Below are positions 1 to 8,211 of a DNA stretch of 64,000 bases, one piece after another. A program made the translations under genes and the position numbers. The notes below the pieces were generated by a model. That model was not told the origin of the DNA. It saw only the letters and a list, made by a program, of their open reading frames with translations, and ran no database searches. The DNA is from Cytobacillus solani. Its GTDB lineage: Bacteria; Bacillota; Bacilli; Bacillales; Cytobacillaceae. The DNA is taken from the NCBI RefSeq assembly GCF_001420595.1, contig NZ_LJIX01000006.1:490361-554360 (forward strand). Reading direction: 5' to 3'. How positions within the stretch are numbered: position 1 is the stretch's first letter; the number at the start of each line of letters is the position of its first letter.

Positions 1-1
1 A

Positions 2-340
2 TACGCAGTTCGCAAGCAGCTTTCATTTGATATGGTCATTCTTGACCCGCCAAGCTTTGCCCGTTCAAAAAAGCATACATTTAGCGCGGGGAAGGATTAT
101 CCTGCCTTACTCGAGCAAGCCATTCAAATTACAGCAAACAATGGGATTATTGTGGCTTCTTCTAATTGCAGTACATTTGATATGAGAAAATTTAAAGACT
201 TTATTGATAAGGCCTTTAGAGTAACAGGCGGAAAATATAAAATCCTTGAGGAATATAGTCTTCCTGAGGATTTTAAGGTACTGAAGGAATTCAAAGAAGG
301 GGATTATCTTAAAGTTGCTATTATCAAGAAGCTATCATGA
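2..340 (+). CDS. Class I SAM-dependent rRNA methyltransferase, RlmI-like (3' part)
   Basis: The reading frame is open from the left edge, so the 5' part lies outside the window; 112 residues are visible. The segment holds the catalytic motif ILDPPSFARSKK, the (D/N)PP(F/Y) signature of base methyltransferases in the form DPPSF. It is followed by a C-terminal half with SSNCST and a basic tail, as in the RlmI/YwbD family, which methylates a cytosine of 23S rRNA using S-adenosylmethionine. The N-terminal PUA domain expected for RlmI cannot be checked. A hairpin follows the stop. Family assignment is firm; the exact target nucleotide is inferred from the family. Confidence 0.85.
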   Translation, partial: YAVRKQLSFDMVILDPPSFARSKKHTFSAGKDYPALLEQAIQITANNGIIVASSNCSTFDMRKFKDFIDKAFRVTGGKYKILEEYSLPEDFKVLKEFKEGDYLKVAIIKKLS

Positions 341-360
341 GTTTTATTTATAAGCAAGAA

Positions 361-394
361 GAAAGGTGCAGGCTTAAAAGCTTGCACCTTTCAT
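361..394 (+). terminator. Hairpin after the methyltransferase gene
   Basis: GAAAGGTGCA pairs with TGCACCTTTC around a loop containing AAAAG. The T-run is weak on the plus strand, so termination may be incomplete. Confidence 0.6.
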
Positions 395-427
395 TCTGAT
401 ATTTTAAAAGAAAAGAAAGTATAACTT

Positions 428-594
428 TGGAGTTAGAGAGTTGTCTAGCGCAAGCGTCCTATCGCCTATCAAACTTCAGGCCCCCTCCGCAATGATTGCG
501 TCAACATCGGTTCGCTCTCGCTCACCGTGTTTCCTTTATCTCAGTTGCGGTCCTTCCAGTTTGTACGGCGATGACCAAGGCGCTTGCGCTTTTC
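428..594 (-). repeat. Interspersed ~160-bp element, copy 1, directly after the gdhA stop
   Basis: About 167 bp, the first of three related copies in the window (the others at 37392-37556 and 41313-41469). Read in the direction of gdhA it starts at the base after the TAA stop with GAAAAGCGCAAGCGCC and ends near TCTCTAACTCCA. The ends carry an inverted repeat: AGCGCAAGCGCC at the 5' end can pair with GGACGCTTGCGCT near the 3' end, so a transcript could fold into one long structure. It shows no convincing reading frame, transposase or target duplication. It may act as a 3' UTR element or terminator; I infer a non-autonomous repeat. Confidence 0.85.
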
Positions 595-1977
595 TTATAC
601 AACCCCTTGTACGATCATCGCGTCAGCCACTCGGATGAATCCTGCGATATTTGCACCGACAACAAGATTGCCCTGATAGCCATATTCTTCTGCTGCTTTC
701 ATACTATTACGGTAAATAGTAGTCATAATTTCACGAAGTTTTTCATCTACTTCCTCAAAGGTCCATGATAATCTTGCGCTATTTTGTGCCATTTCTAAGG
801 AGGACACAGCAACACCGCCAGCATTGGCTGCTTTTGCAGGTGCAAAAAGGACATCGTTTTTCAGGAACACATTAATGGCTGCTAATGTAGATGGCATATT
901 TGCACCTTCTCCAAGAGCCTTTACTCCGTTGGCAACAAGTATTTTTGCCGAATATTCATCAATTTCATTTTGTGTTGCACATGGAAGGGCAATGTCACAT
1001 GGAATGGACCAAATGCCGGAACAGCCTTCAATATATTGGGCGTTCGGATGCTCAAGGGCATACTCATAAATACGTTTTCCTTCCAATTCCTTTAAACGTT
1101 TCACTGTTTCAAGGTTAATCCCATTTTCATCATAAACATAACCGTTTGAATCACTGCAGGCAACAACCTTTGCACCCAAGTGAATGGCCTTTTCCATTGC
1201 ATAAATAGAAACATTGCCAGATCCTGAAACAATGACGGTGCTTCCCTCAAAACTTAGGCATTTATCAGCCAACATCTCTTCAACGAAATAAATGGTGCCA
1301 TAGCCGGTTGCTTCTTTTCGTCCTAAACTGCCTCCATAGCCGATTCCTTTGCCTGTTAGGACACCAGCTTCATAGGCACCGCGAAGCCTTTTGTATTGTC
1401 CGAACATATAACCGATCTCTCTTGCACCGACTCCGATATCACCTGCTGGAACATCGATATCTGGACCAATGTATTTACTTAGCTCTGTCATAAAGCTTTG
1501 TGTAAAACGCATGATTTCTCCATCAGACTTACCCTTAGGATCAAAATCGGCTCCTCCTTTTCCACCGCCGATTGGCTGGCCAGTTAAGGAGTTTTTGAAG
1601 ATTTGTTCAAAACCGAGGAATTTAATGATGCTGGAATTTACTGAAGGGTGGAAGCGGATGCCACCTTTATACGGCCCAATCGTGCTGCTGTATTGGACTC
1701 TAAATCCGCGGTTTACCTGGACTTTACCGGTATCATCCGTCCAAGGTACACGAAAGGTAATCACTCTTTCGGGCTCCACGATTCTTTCGAGGATTCCATG
1801 ATTCATGTATTTAGGATGTTTAGAGAATACAGGTACAAGTGAATCGAATATCTCCTCTACTGCTTGATGAAATTCATATTCGAAGGGATTACGCATTTTG
1901 ACTACTTCAAACACATTATTTACATAATCCAGTGCAGTTTTTGTTTCGCTGTTCTTCACTTCTTCCAATGTTTGCAT
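595..1977 (-). CDS. gdhA: NADP-type glutamate dehydrogenase
   Basis: A 460-residue hexameric glutamate dehydrogenase that interconverts 2-oxoglutarate plus ammonium and glutamate in the cytosol. The N-terminal dimerisation and substrate domain contains YKGGIRFHP (about residues 103-111) and PIGGGKGG with the catalytic lysine region. The Rossmann half holds VSGSGNVS, whose glycine pattern binds the nucleotide. Length and motifs match GdhA-type enzymes (about 447-460 aa) rather than the shorter RocG/GudB enzymes of B. subtilis, so an NADP-linked assimilatory role is likely. The gene diverges from a GltC-type LysR regulator, the probable controller. A 160-bp repeat begins immediately after its TAA stop. 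Confidence 0.93.
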   Translation of the reverse strand: MQTLEEVKNSETKTALDYVNNVFEVVKMRNPFEYEFHQAVEEIFDSLVPVFSKHPKYMNHGILERIVEPERVITFRVPWTDDTGKVQVNRGFRVQYSSTIGPYKGGIRFHPSVNSSIIKFLGFEQIFKNSLTGQPIGGGKGGADFDPKGKSDGEIMRFTQSFMTELSKYIGPDIDVPAGDIGVGAREIGYMFGQYKRLRGAYEAGVLTGKGIGYGGSLGRKEATGYGTIYFVEEMLADKCLSFEGSTVIVSGSGNVSIYAMEKAIHLGAKVVACSDSNGYVYDENGINLETVKRLKELEGKRIYEYALEHPNAQYIEGCSGIWSIPCDIALPCATQNEIDEYSAKILVANGVKALGEGANMPSTLAAINVFLKNDVLFAPAKAANAGGVAVSSLEMAQNSARLSWTFEEVDEKLREIMTTIYRNSMKAAEEYGYQGNLVVGANIAGFIRVADAMIVQGVV

Positions 1978-2028
1978 AGTTGATCAAGCCCCCAATATAA
2001 AAATGAAACTGTATAATTACTCAAATGG

Positions 2029-2058
2029 TTGGATTTTCTAATAAGAAAATTTTATAAT
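2029..2058 (+). promoter_or_regulatory. Promoter with operator palindrome for the GltC-like gene
   Basis: TTGGAT (2029-2034) and TATAAT (2053-2058) are separated by 18 bp. The spacer contains a perfect 7-4-7 palindrome, ATTTTCT-AATA-AGAAAAT (2033-2050), which has the T-N11-A form of LysR sites. This fits autorepression of the regulator and activation or repression of the divergent gdhA. That the palindrome binds this regulator is inference. Confidence 0.6.
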
Positions 2059-2136
2059 AGAAAAATAATCTGAACAATATGAATAATAGATATGATCAAT
2101 GCCTGCATGAGATGAATGGAGAAAGAGGGGGATGTT

Positions 2137-3042
2137 TTGGAATTACGACAGATTCAATATTTTATGGAAGTTGCAAAAAGGGAGCATGTGACAGAGGCTG
2201 CCGTTGCCTTACATGTTGCACAATCAGCTGTCAGCAGGCAAATCTTTAATCTTGAACTGGAATTAGGGGTTGATTTATTTTTTCGGGAGGGAAGAAATGT
2301 CCGCTTAACCCCGATTGGAAAGATATTTCTGGAGCATATGGAAGAAGCGATGACAGTTATCGAGAATGCCCGGAGAGAAGTCGACGAGTATTTAGATCCA
2401 GAAAAGGGGACGATTCGCATTGGGTTTCCTAGCAGTTTAGCTGCATATACTTTGCCGACTGTAATTTCTGCCTTTAGCAGGAAGCATCCAGATGTGAAAT
2501 ATCAGCTTCGGCAGGGATCCTACCATTCTCTTATTGATGGGGTTATCAAAGGTGAAATGGATATGGCTCTTCTTGGCCCAGTGCCAAAGGAAGAAAAAAA
2601 GGTGCATGGGCATATTTTATTTACTGAAAAAATGGTAGCTTTGTTGCCAAATAGACATAAGCATACGGATAAGAAATCAATAAATTTAAGTCAGCTGCGC
2701 GACGATTCCTTCGTTCTATTTCCTAACGGGTATATTTTGCGTGAAATTATTATGAATGCCTGCCATCAGCAAGGCTTTCAGCCAAATGTTTCGTTTGAAG
2801 GAGAGGATATTGATGCCATTAAGGGATTGGTTTCAGCTGGACTAGGTGTGACTGTTATTCCTGAAATTACATTAATCGATAGCTTGCCGCGCCAAACTGT
2901 TAAGATTCCCGTTGTTGATCCTCAAGTTACTCGAACCGTCGGCATTATTATCCCAACCGACAGAGAAATGCTGCCTACTGCTAAGCTATTTCACGAATTT
3001 ATAATTGAATTTTTCCATATGCTTGGAAGCTTCCAGAACTAA
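2137..3042 (+). CDS. gltC: LysR-family regulator, GltC-like
   Basis: A LysR-type transcription regulator of about 301 residues. The N-terminal winged helix (ELRQIQYFMEVAKREHV, then HVAQSAVSRQI) and the C-terminal effector domain match the B. subtilis GltC pattern, including the phrases LTPIGKIFLEH, LRQGSYHSLI and GEDIDAIKGLVSAGLGV. The TTG at 2137 is chosen because AGAGGGGG lies 5 nt upstream and the family starts MELRQ; an in-frame ATG at 2116 has no good ribosome site. In B. subtilis GltC controls glutamate synthase (gltAB); here it diverges from a glutamate dehydrogenase gene, so it probably senses 2-oxoglutarate/glutamate and controls gdhA. It could be a GltC paralogue rather than the orthologue. 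Confidence 0.82.
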   Translation: MELRQIQYFMEVAKREHVTEAAVALHVAQSAVSRQIFNLELELGVDLFFREGRNVRLTPIGKIFLEHMEEAMTVIENARREVDEYLDPEKGTIRIGFPSSLAAYTLPTVISAFSRKHPDVKYQLRQGSYHSLIDGVIKGEMDMALLGPVPKEEKKVHGHILFTEKMVALLPNRHKHTDKKSINLSQLRDDSFVLFPNGYILREIIMNACHQQGFQPNVSFEGEDIDAIKGLVSAGLGVTVIPEITLIDSLPRQTVKIPVVDPQVTRTVGIIIPTDREMLPTAKLFHEFIIEFFHMLGSFQN

Positions 3043-3092
3043 ACGGTTGCCTAGTAGTGATTGTGAAAAAAATGTTTTTCCGGCAGACAGTA

Positions 3093-3135
3093 AAAAAACA
3101 CGATGGATGCCTATTAAAGCACCATCGTGTTTTTC
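3093..3135. terminator. Bidirectional terminator
   Basis: AAAACACGATGG pairs with CCATCGTGTTTT across a loop of about 17 nt, with T/A runs on both sides. It serves the two convergent genes. Confidence 0.9.
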
Positions 3136-3143
3136 TTAATAAT

Positions 3144-4817
3144 TTATTCTAATCCTTCAATCACTAATTCCTTTGCAGGCAAGAATGATTCACCTGTATC
3201 GAGATATTTAACTTTAACAAGATCACCCTCCTGCAAGTATATAGCCATTGGGCTAATTTCAGAAGAAATTACATAGCTTTGGCGGTTATTTAATAAGAAG
3301 GAAATCGATGTGAAATCACCATTCCTTTCTTTATACACTCTTACGACTGTTCCGCTTATTTGCTTTTCCTCGGCCTTTGAACTGCCATCAACCGTTCCGC
3401 CGCCCCGTTGCAGTGCGGTTTTGTACAGCTTCAATGCTTCATTTGGAGTCGAGGCATAAACAGAAATTTCTGGATTAGCAGCTGAAACAATAAAGTAATT
3501 TTGCAAAAAGCCATTTGCATCCAATACTGGTGTTAGCCAGCTTGCTTCCCCATAGAAATTATAGAGAACAGGCATTTCTCCGTCCCATTTCTTTTCAATA
3601 AACTTTTTCTCGATAATCTGCAAAGCTCCCTGTGAATCCATGTAGGATTCTTCAAGATTTCCTGTATAGTAAGTGGCTTCCCCTGTTCTTGAGTTTGTTA
3701 ACGAATACCCAAGCATTGAGTCTACCCCTTCTTTCGGACTTGTAAAATCTGTGAAGTAGAACATCTCACCGTTTTCATCAAAAATGGGGCTGACATTTGC
3801 TTCAGTTCCCTCATCAGATGGAAGCTTTACATCCTTTTTGCCAAACTTGCTATTCCAAAATCCATGAATATAATTACCAAAGTAGCTATTTTGCAGGCTG
3901 ACTACTTCTGGTGAAACGGCCCCGTCAATGAAGGACGGTACATCTTTTAAAGGATAGTCCTTTGTATTCCCCGTTTTTGGATCGACAGCAACAATGCCTT
4001 TTACCTCAAATCCATTTCGCGCTGAAACAAATTCGCCGTATGAACGAATATAATGAGGTTTTCCTTCATCATCAATTTCTAACTGAACATCCCCATGAAA
4101 AATATATTGTGGATATTGCATCCGAATATGGCGTTCAATGTTTTTACTGAAATAAGAGGAAGGGGTATAGACCATCTCTGCTTTTATGAATTTGGGATTT
4201 GCAGAGGAATCAGTTGCACTGATTGTAAAATAGCCTGGTGTCTCGTCTCCGTTCAGCCACTTGAAAAATCCGGAAAATTCAACAGGTGCAATATAAACAT
4301 ATTCCCCGTTAACTTTTTGAATCTGCAGATTCCCTAGCTCATAATAGCTAGTATTTGGAACTTGCCCAAATGCCTTCTTCATTTTATTCCGCGCAAATTG
4401 TGGGGGAACACTTGCAGGTGTTTCATTTTCGTCAAATGTTTCAATTTCTGTTTTCACATCCATTTTTGCAATTTCATATTTTTCTCCCGCGTTAAATAGA
4501 AAGGCAGAAAGAAAAATAACCGCAATTGCAAGACTTGCTAGAAATAAGACTGCTTTAATTATTCTTTCTTTCCCAGTTGCAAGTACTGCACCTGCGGCTG
4601 TAATAATGACAGCTAATATCCACAGCGAAGATAAGTTCCGATCCAGATTTGTAACATAGTAGAAGACGAACACGCCAAGGAATAAAAGGATAATGACTGC
4701 GATAAGAAACTTTGATTTTGGCTGTTTCTTTTCCTCACTTTTATTTTTTGAAAAAGGGATTAACACAAGCGCAGAGGCTAATCCAATAATTAGTGAAAAT
4801 AATAACATGTGTCCCAT
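3144..4817 (-). CDS. Large membrane-anchored protein of unknown function
   Basis: A 557-residue protein. Four hydrophobic segments lie in roughly the first 115 residues (two N-terminal, one near 70-85, one near 90-107). A large soluble domain of about 440 residues follows and is predicted to face outside the cell. It contains repeated Gly-Asn and Tyr-rich strands and ends in a small OB/SH3-like beta segment (GTVVRVYKERNGDFTS onward). A good ribosome site (AGAGGTGATCAA) precedes the ATG. I do not recognise a catalytic motif. Proteins of this size and topology occur in many Bacillaceae without assigned function. It is transcribed alone, convergent with the GltC-like gene. Confidence 0.8.
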   Translation of the reverse strand: MGHMLLFSLIIGLASALVLIPFSKNKSEEKKQPKSKFLIAVIILLFLGVFVFYYVTNLDRNLSSLWILAVIITAAGAVLATGKERIIKAVLFLASLAIAVIFLSAFLFNAGEKYEIAKMDVKTEIETFDENETPASVPPQFARNKMKKAFGQVPNTSYYELGNLQIQKVNGEYVYIAPVEFSGFFKWLNGDETPGYFTISATDSSANPKFIKAEMVYTPSSYFSKNIERHIRMQYPQYIFHGDVQLEIDDEGKPHYIRSYGEFVSARNGFEVKGIVAVDPKTGNTKDYPLKDVPSFIDGAVSPEVVSLQNSYFGNYIHGFWNSKFGKKDVKLPSDEGTEANVSPIFDENGEMFYFTDFTSPKEGVDSMLGYSLTNSRTGEATYYTGNLEESYMDSQGALQIIEKKFIEKKWDGEMPVLYNFYGEASWLTPVLDANGFLQNYFIVSAANPEISVYASTPNEALKLYKTALQRGGGTVDGSSKAEEKQISGTVVRVYKERNGDFTSISFLLNNRQSYVISSEISPMAIYLQEGDLVKVKYLDTGESFLPAKELVIEGLE

Positions 4818-4929
4818 TTGATCACCTCTTTGAAAGTTTTTATTCCCTTACTATACGGATAACATACGAGGAAAGTTTCAGCTCTATTTAGAAAGTATCA
4901 TGACTTTAGATGTAATTGCTAAATAAAAA

Positions 4930-4987
4930 TTGACAGTTGTCCTATATTTTATTAAATTTTATCTATATTCTAATTATTTAGAATATA
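4930..4987 (+). promoter_or_regulatory. Promoter and 10-4-10 palindromic operator of the DUF485-actP operon
   Basis: TTGACA (4930-4935) is followed after 17 bp by TAAATT (4953-4958). Just downstream, covering the probable start site, is the perfect inverted repeat TATATTCTAA-TTAT-TTAGAATATA (4964-4987). Its core TTCTAA-N4-TTAGAA also occurs in the promoter at 9765-9793. The binding protein is unknown. Confidence 0.6.
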
Positions 4988-5011
4988 ATAGAACCAAAGG
5001 GGGATGAAATA

Positions 5012-5365
5012 ATGGGGAAAACGGTTCAAAAAAGTAATCGAAGCAAGGGGAAGGGTGAGGATTTTGAGAAAATGGTTCGTACAAGTCAATTTAACGAACT
5101 GATGGCTGCTAAGAAAAAATTTTTAGTTCCATCAATTATTTTATTTCTAGGACTGTACTTATTATTTCCAATTTTAATTTCCTATTCAGATGCACTGGAC
5201 AAAACCGCTATTGGGGATATTTCATGGGCATGGGTATATGCCCTATTGTTGTTCGTTATGACTTGGGTAATGGCAACTATATATATGAAAAAATCTGCTA
5301 TGTTTGATCGTATGGCGGAAAAGGTCTGGAAGGAAGATGAGTTGGAAAGGAGAGAAGCGAAGTGA
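5012..5365 (+). CDS. DUF485 membrane protein (YwcB/YjcH type)
   Basis: A 117-residue protein with a charged N-terminal tail and two transmembrane segments (about residues 38-58 and 73-92), the standard DUF485 layout. DUF485 genes nearly always sit directly upstream of an ActP-type sodium:solute symporter, as here, where the stop overlaps the next start by 4 nt (GTGA). It is probably an accessory subunit of that transporter; its mechanism is not known. The start has a strong AAAGGGGG ribosome site. Confidence 0.88.
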   Translation: MGKTVQKSNRSKGKGEDFEKMVRTSQFNELMAAKKKFLVPSIILFLGLYLLFPILISYSDALDKTAIGDISWAWVYALLLFVMTWVMATIYMKKSAMFDRMAEKVWKEDELERREAK

Positions 5366-6900
5366 ATCTTACCGTAGTCGTCTTATTTCTATTAATAGTT
5401 GCAATGACTTTGGCCATTACTTACTATGCAGCGAAAAGAACAAATACAGCAAATGAATTTTATACGGCTGGGGGAGGATTAACAGGGTGGCAGAATGGTT
5501 TGGCCATTTCTGGAGACTATTTATCTGCAGCCTCTTTTCTTGGAATCGCGGGTGCAATTGCTTTAAGCGGATTTGATGGATTCTTATTCAGTATTGGTTA
5601 TCTTGTTGCATACTTAGTCGTTTTATTTATTGTAGCCGAACCGCTGCGTAATCTCGGAAAATACACATTAGCTGATATGATTAACTCACGTTTTGATGCT
5701 AAAAAAGTAAGAGCTACCGCTGCTCTAAATACGATTACAATTGTTATATTTTATATGATTGCCCAATTAGTTGGTGCAGGTGCTCTAATCAAGTTATTGT
5801 TTGGAATTGATTATTGGCTGGCAGTATTAATTGTCGGAGTTATGATGACGGTCTATGTTCTATTTGGAGGCATGACAGCAACAAGCTGGGTGCAAATTAT
5901 TAAGGCTGTTCTGTTAATGCTTGGTACCATTATTATTTCTTTTTTAGTACTTTCCCGTTTCAACTTCAATATTTTCGAAATGTTTACCACCATGAAAACA
6001 GCGACACCGTTAGGCGAAGCCTACTTAAATCCAGGTGTTAAATACAAGGTGCCACTAGATACTCTTTCCCTCATGATCGCGCTTGTGTTTGGAACAGCGG
6101 GTCTTCCACACATACTAATGAGATTTTTCACAGTAAGAGATGCAAAAACCGCAAGAAGTTCCGTTATTTGGGCTACTTGGATTGTTGGCATATTTTATGT
6201 CATGACAATATTCCTTGGCTTCGGAGCTGCAGCGTTTGTTGGTGCGGATGTTATTCAAGCAAGTAATGCAGCTGGGAATATGGCGGCCCCATTACTTGCG
6301 AAGGTATTAGGCGGAGATATCTTAATGTCATTTGTTTCCGCGGTAGCCTTTGCAACGATTTTGGCTGTTGTTGCAGGTCTAGTTCTATCTGGTGCTTCAG
6401 CTTTTGCTCATGATATTTATGGACAAATCATTAAAAAAGGAAAAGCATCAGAGAAAGAACAGATGCTGGCAGCAAAATATGCTTCATTAGGTGTTTCTGT
6501 GTTTTCTATTTTACTAGCGCTTTTTGCTCAAAATTTAAACGTAGCATTTCTCGTCTCTCTAGCTTTCTGTGTAGCTGCAAGTGCAAATTTGCCTGTTATT
6601 ATTTTCACAATATATTGGAAGCGTTTTAATACTGCGGGGGCAATGACAGGAATGATCTCGGGTCTTGTGTCTGCTCTTATACTTGTAGCTATTAGTCCGA
6701 GTGTCATCTCTCCGGTCGAAGGGGCAGCATTATTTACAGGCAATCCTATTTTTCCATTAACAAATCCTGCCTTGTTGTCTGTTCCAATCGGCTTTATCGG
6801 GTCGATTATTGGCACGCTTGTTTCCAGTAAACAGGATGCAAAACGGTATGCCGAGGTAAAGGTAAAAGCGAATACTGGTTATCGTGAGCCATTGTCTTAA
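5362..6900 (+). CDS. actP: Cation:acetate symporter, sodium:solute symporter family
   Basis: A 512-residue protein with about 13 transmembrane helices belonging to the sodium:solute symporter family. The N-terminal signature NEFYTAGGGLTGWQNGLA and the region GDYLSAASFLGIAG match ActP/YwcA proteins, which import acetate, propionate or similar monocarboxylates with a cation. The GTG start overlaps the DUF485 stop, so the two genes are translationally coupled. The C-terminal tail is short and lacks sensor domains. The substrate is inferred from family and partner; other short carboxylates are possible. Confidence 0.88.
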   Translation: MNLTVVVLFLLIVAMTLAITYYAAKRTNTANEFYTAGGGLTGWQNGLAISGDYLSAASFLGIAGAIALSGFDGFLFSIGYLVAYLVVLFIVAEPLRNLGKYTLADMINSRFDAKKVRATAALNTITIVIFYMIAQLVGAGALIKLLFGIDYWLAVLIVGVMMTVYVLFGGMTATSWVQIIKAVLLMLGTIIISFLVLSRFNFNIFEMFTTMKTATPLGEAYLNPGVKYKVPLDTLSLMIALVFGTAGLPHILMRFFTVRDAKTARSSVIWATWIVGIFYVMTIFLGFGAAAFVGADVIQASNAAGNMAAPLLAKVLGGDILMSFVSAVAFATILAVVAGLVLSGASAFAHDIYGQIIKKGKASEKEQMLAAKYASLGVSVFSILLALFAQNLNVAFLVSLAFCVAASANLPVIIFTIYWKRFNTAGAMTGMISGLVSALILVAISPSVISPVEGAALFTGNPIFPLTNPALLSVPIGFIGSIIGTLVSSKQDAKRYAEVKVKANTGYREPLS

Positions 6901-7045
6901 ATATAGGGGGGAAAGGACAAAACTTTTTGTACTTTCCCCTTCTTATATTTCAAAAAAATTATATATATAAGGAGGAAAAGAGCAGGAAGTAAGAGAATGA
7001 AATATTACTAGACGTTCAATTTTTTCTAATGAAAGGATGGTTTAT

Positions 7046-7561
7046 ATGCAGTCTAGACCAAAGGAAAATGAATATGCGAATTATTATTCTGGATATGTTA
7101 GTTTAGTTCCGGATGGGGATATCGTACATATATTAACGGATCAAGTGGAGGAAACGATTCAACTTCTACAGGGAATCTCTGAAGAACAGAGCCTTTTTCG
7201 ATATGCTTCTGGAAAATGGAGTGTAAAGGAAGTGATTGGGCATGTAGCAGATACAGAGCGGATTATGGCGTATCGTCTACTTTGCATTGCTCGTGGGGAA
7301 ACGGTATCGCTGCCAGGTTTTGATGAAAATCCATATGTACTTAATGCCTCTTTTGATCGCTTACCTATTAAAGAGCATATTGAAAATTTAAGGGCTGTGC
7401 GGCAATCAACGATTCAATTGTTGAAGGGTTTGGATTCTAGTGTTTGGGTTAGAATTGGCAGTGCAAATGATGTAGATGTTTCAGTCCGTGCGCTTGCATA
7501 TATTATAGCGGGCCACGAACGACATCATCGCCGAATAGTAAAAGATCGCTATTTGCTGTAA
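7046..7561 (+). CDS. DinB-fold protein (YfiT-like putative metal hydrolase/transferase)
   Basis: About 171 residues in a four-helix DinB fold. Candidate metal-binding histidines are seen in IGHVADTER (about 71) and GHERHHRRI (about 160), the H...HxxxH arrangement of DinB/YfiT proteins, some of which are bacillithiol- or mycothiol-dependent transferases. ATG 7046 is preferred over ATG 7037 because GAAAGGA lies directly against the earlier codon. The gene stands alone and ends at a strong terminator. The biochemical function is unknown. Confidence 0.82.
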   Translation: MQSRPKENEYANYYSGYVSLVPDGDIVHILTDQVEETIQLLQGISEEQSLFRYASGKWSVKEVIGHVADTERIMAYRLLCIARGETVSLPGFDENPYVLNASFDRLPIKEHIENLRAVRQSTIQLLKGLDSSVWVRIGSANDVDVSVRALAYIIAGHERHHRRIVKDRYLL

Positions 7562-7576
7562 TAGACTTGATGGAAG

Positions 7577-7614
7577 AACTGCTAAACTTGTTTTGGCAGT
7601 TTTTTATTTTTTTG
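7577..7614 (+). terminator. Terminator after the DinB-fold gene
   Basis: AACTGC pairs with GCAGTT, followed by a run of more than ten T residues with one interruption. Confidence 0.85.
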
Positions 7615-7620
7615 AAAAAG

Positions 7621-7648
7621 TGTCACAAAAATGCGTCATGTACGACTA
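7621..7648 (+). promoter_or_regulatory. ECF-type promoter, probably autoregulatory
   Basis: TGTCAC (7621-7626) is separated by 16 bp from CGACTA (7643-7648). This resembles the SigX/SigW class of extracytoplasmic-function promoters (TGtAAC ... CGwC). It lies about 38 bp before the sigma gene, as expected for positive autoregulation. Confidence 0.6.
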
Positions 7649-7683
7649 ATCGGTATGAAAGTTAAAAAGTAGGTGAGTGGGAA

Positions 7684-8211
7684 TTGGATAATGAGAGAAG
7701 GCATCTCGTGATGGATTGGTATGAATCTTATTATGATGATGTTTATCGTTTTATTTTATTTATGCTCGGTGACAAACAGCTTTGTGAGGATTTCGTACAT
7801 GATACGTTTGTTCGAGCTTATACAGCAGTAGAGCGATTTGATATGCGCTCCAGCGTAAAAACATGGCTTTTTAGCATTGCCAAGCATTTAGTTTTAGATG
7901 AAATCCGTAAACGAAAGCGAAGAAAGTTATTTCCATTTGAAAAGGAAATCCCATCTTCCTTGAATGTGGAGCAACTGTTTGAGCATAAAGAAGCTGTAAT
8001 TGAGTTGATGAGTGAGATTCAAAAATTAAAGCCGAACTACCGGATGGTAATTATTCTAAAGATGGTTGAGGATTGCTCCACAAAAGAAATCTCAGACATT
8101 CTGGATTGGTCTGAAGCAAAGGTGCGCAAAACATTATCAAGAGCACTTCATTCACTTAGAAAAATGAGTCTAAAGGAAGAAGGGGGTGGACAGTTTGGGC
8201 AAACATTATGA
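7684..8211 (+). CDS. ECF RNA polymerase sigma factor (SigX-like)
   Basis: A 175-residue sigma-70 family factor with region 2 (YDDVYRFILFMLGDKQLCEDFVHDTFVRAY, here described in parts; FVHDTFVRAY is the core-binding helix) and region 4 (YRMVIILKMVEDCSTKEIS, SEAKVRKTLSRAL helix-turn-helix). It resembles SigX of B. subtilis, which controls cell-surface modification. The TTG at 7684 has an AGGTGA site 6 nt upstream; ATG 7711 is an alternative. The downstream anti-sigma gene overlaps its 3' end by 17 nt, giving coupled expression. An ECF promoter precedes it. Confidence 0.88.
   Translation: MDNERRHLVMDWYESYYDDVYRFILFMLGDKQLCEDFVHDTFVRAYTAVERFDMRSSVKTWLFSIAKHLVLDEIRKRKRRKLFPFEKEIPSSLNVEQLFEHKEAVIELMSEIQKLKPNYRMVIILKMVEDCSTKEISDILDWSEAKVRKTLSRALHSLRKMSLKEEGGGQFGQTL

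Noticed and set aside
428-594. Insertion sequence or transposase gene in the 160-bp repeats
   Set aside because: No reading frame with family likeness, and no flanking direct repeat could be seen.
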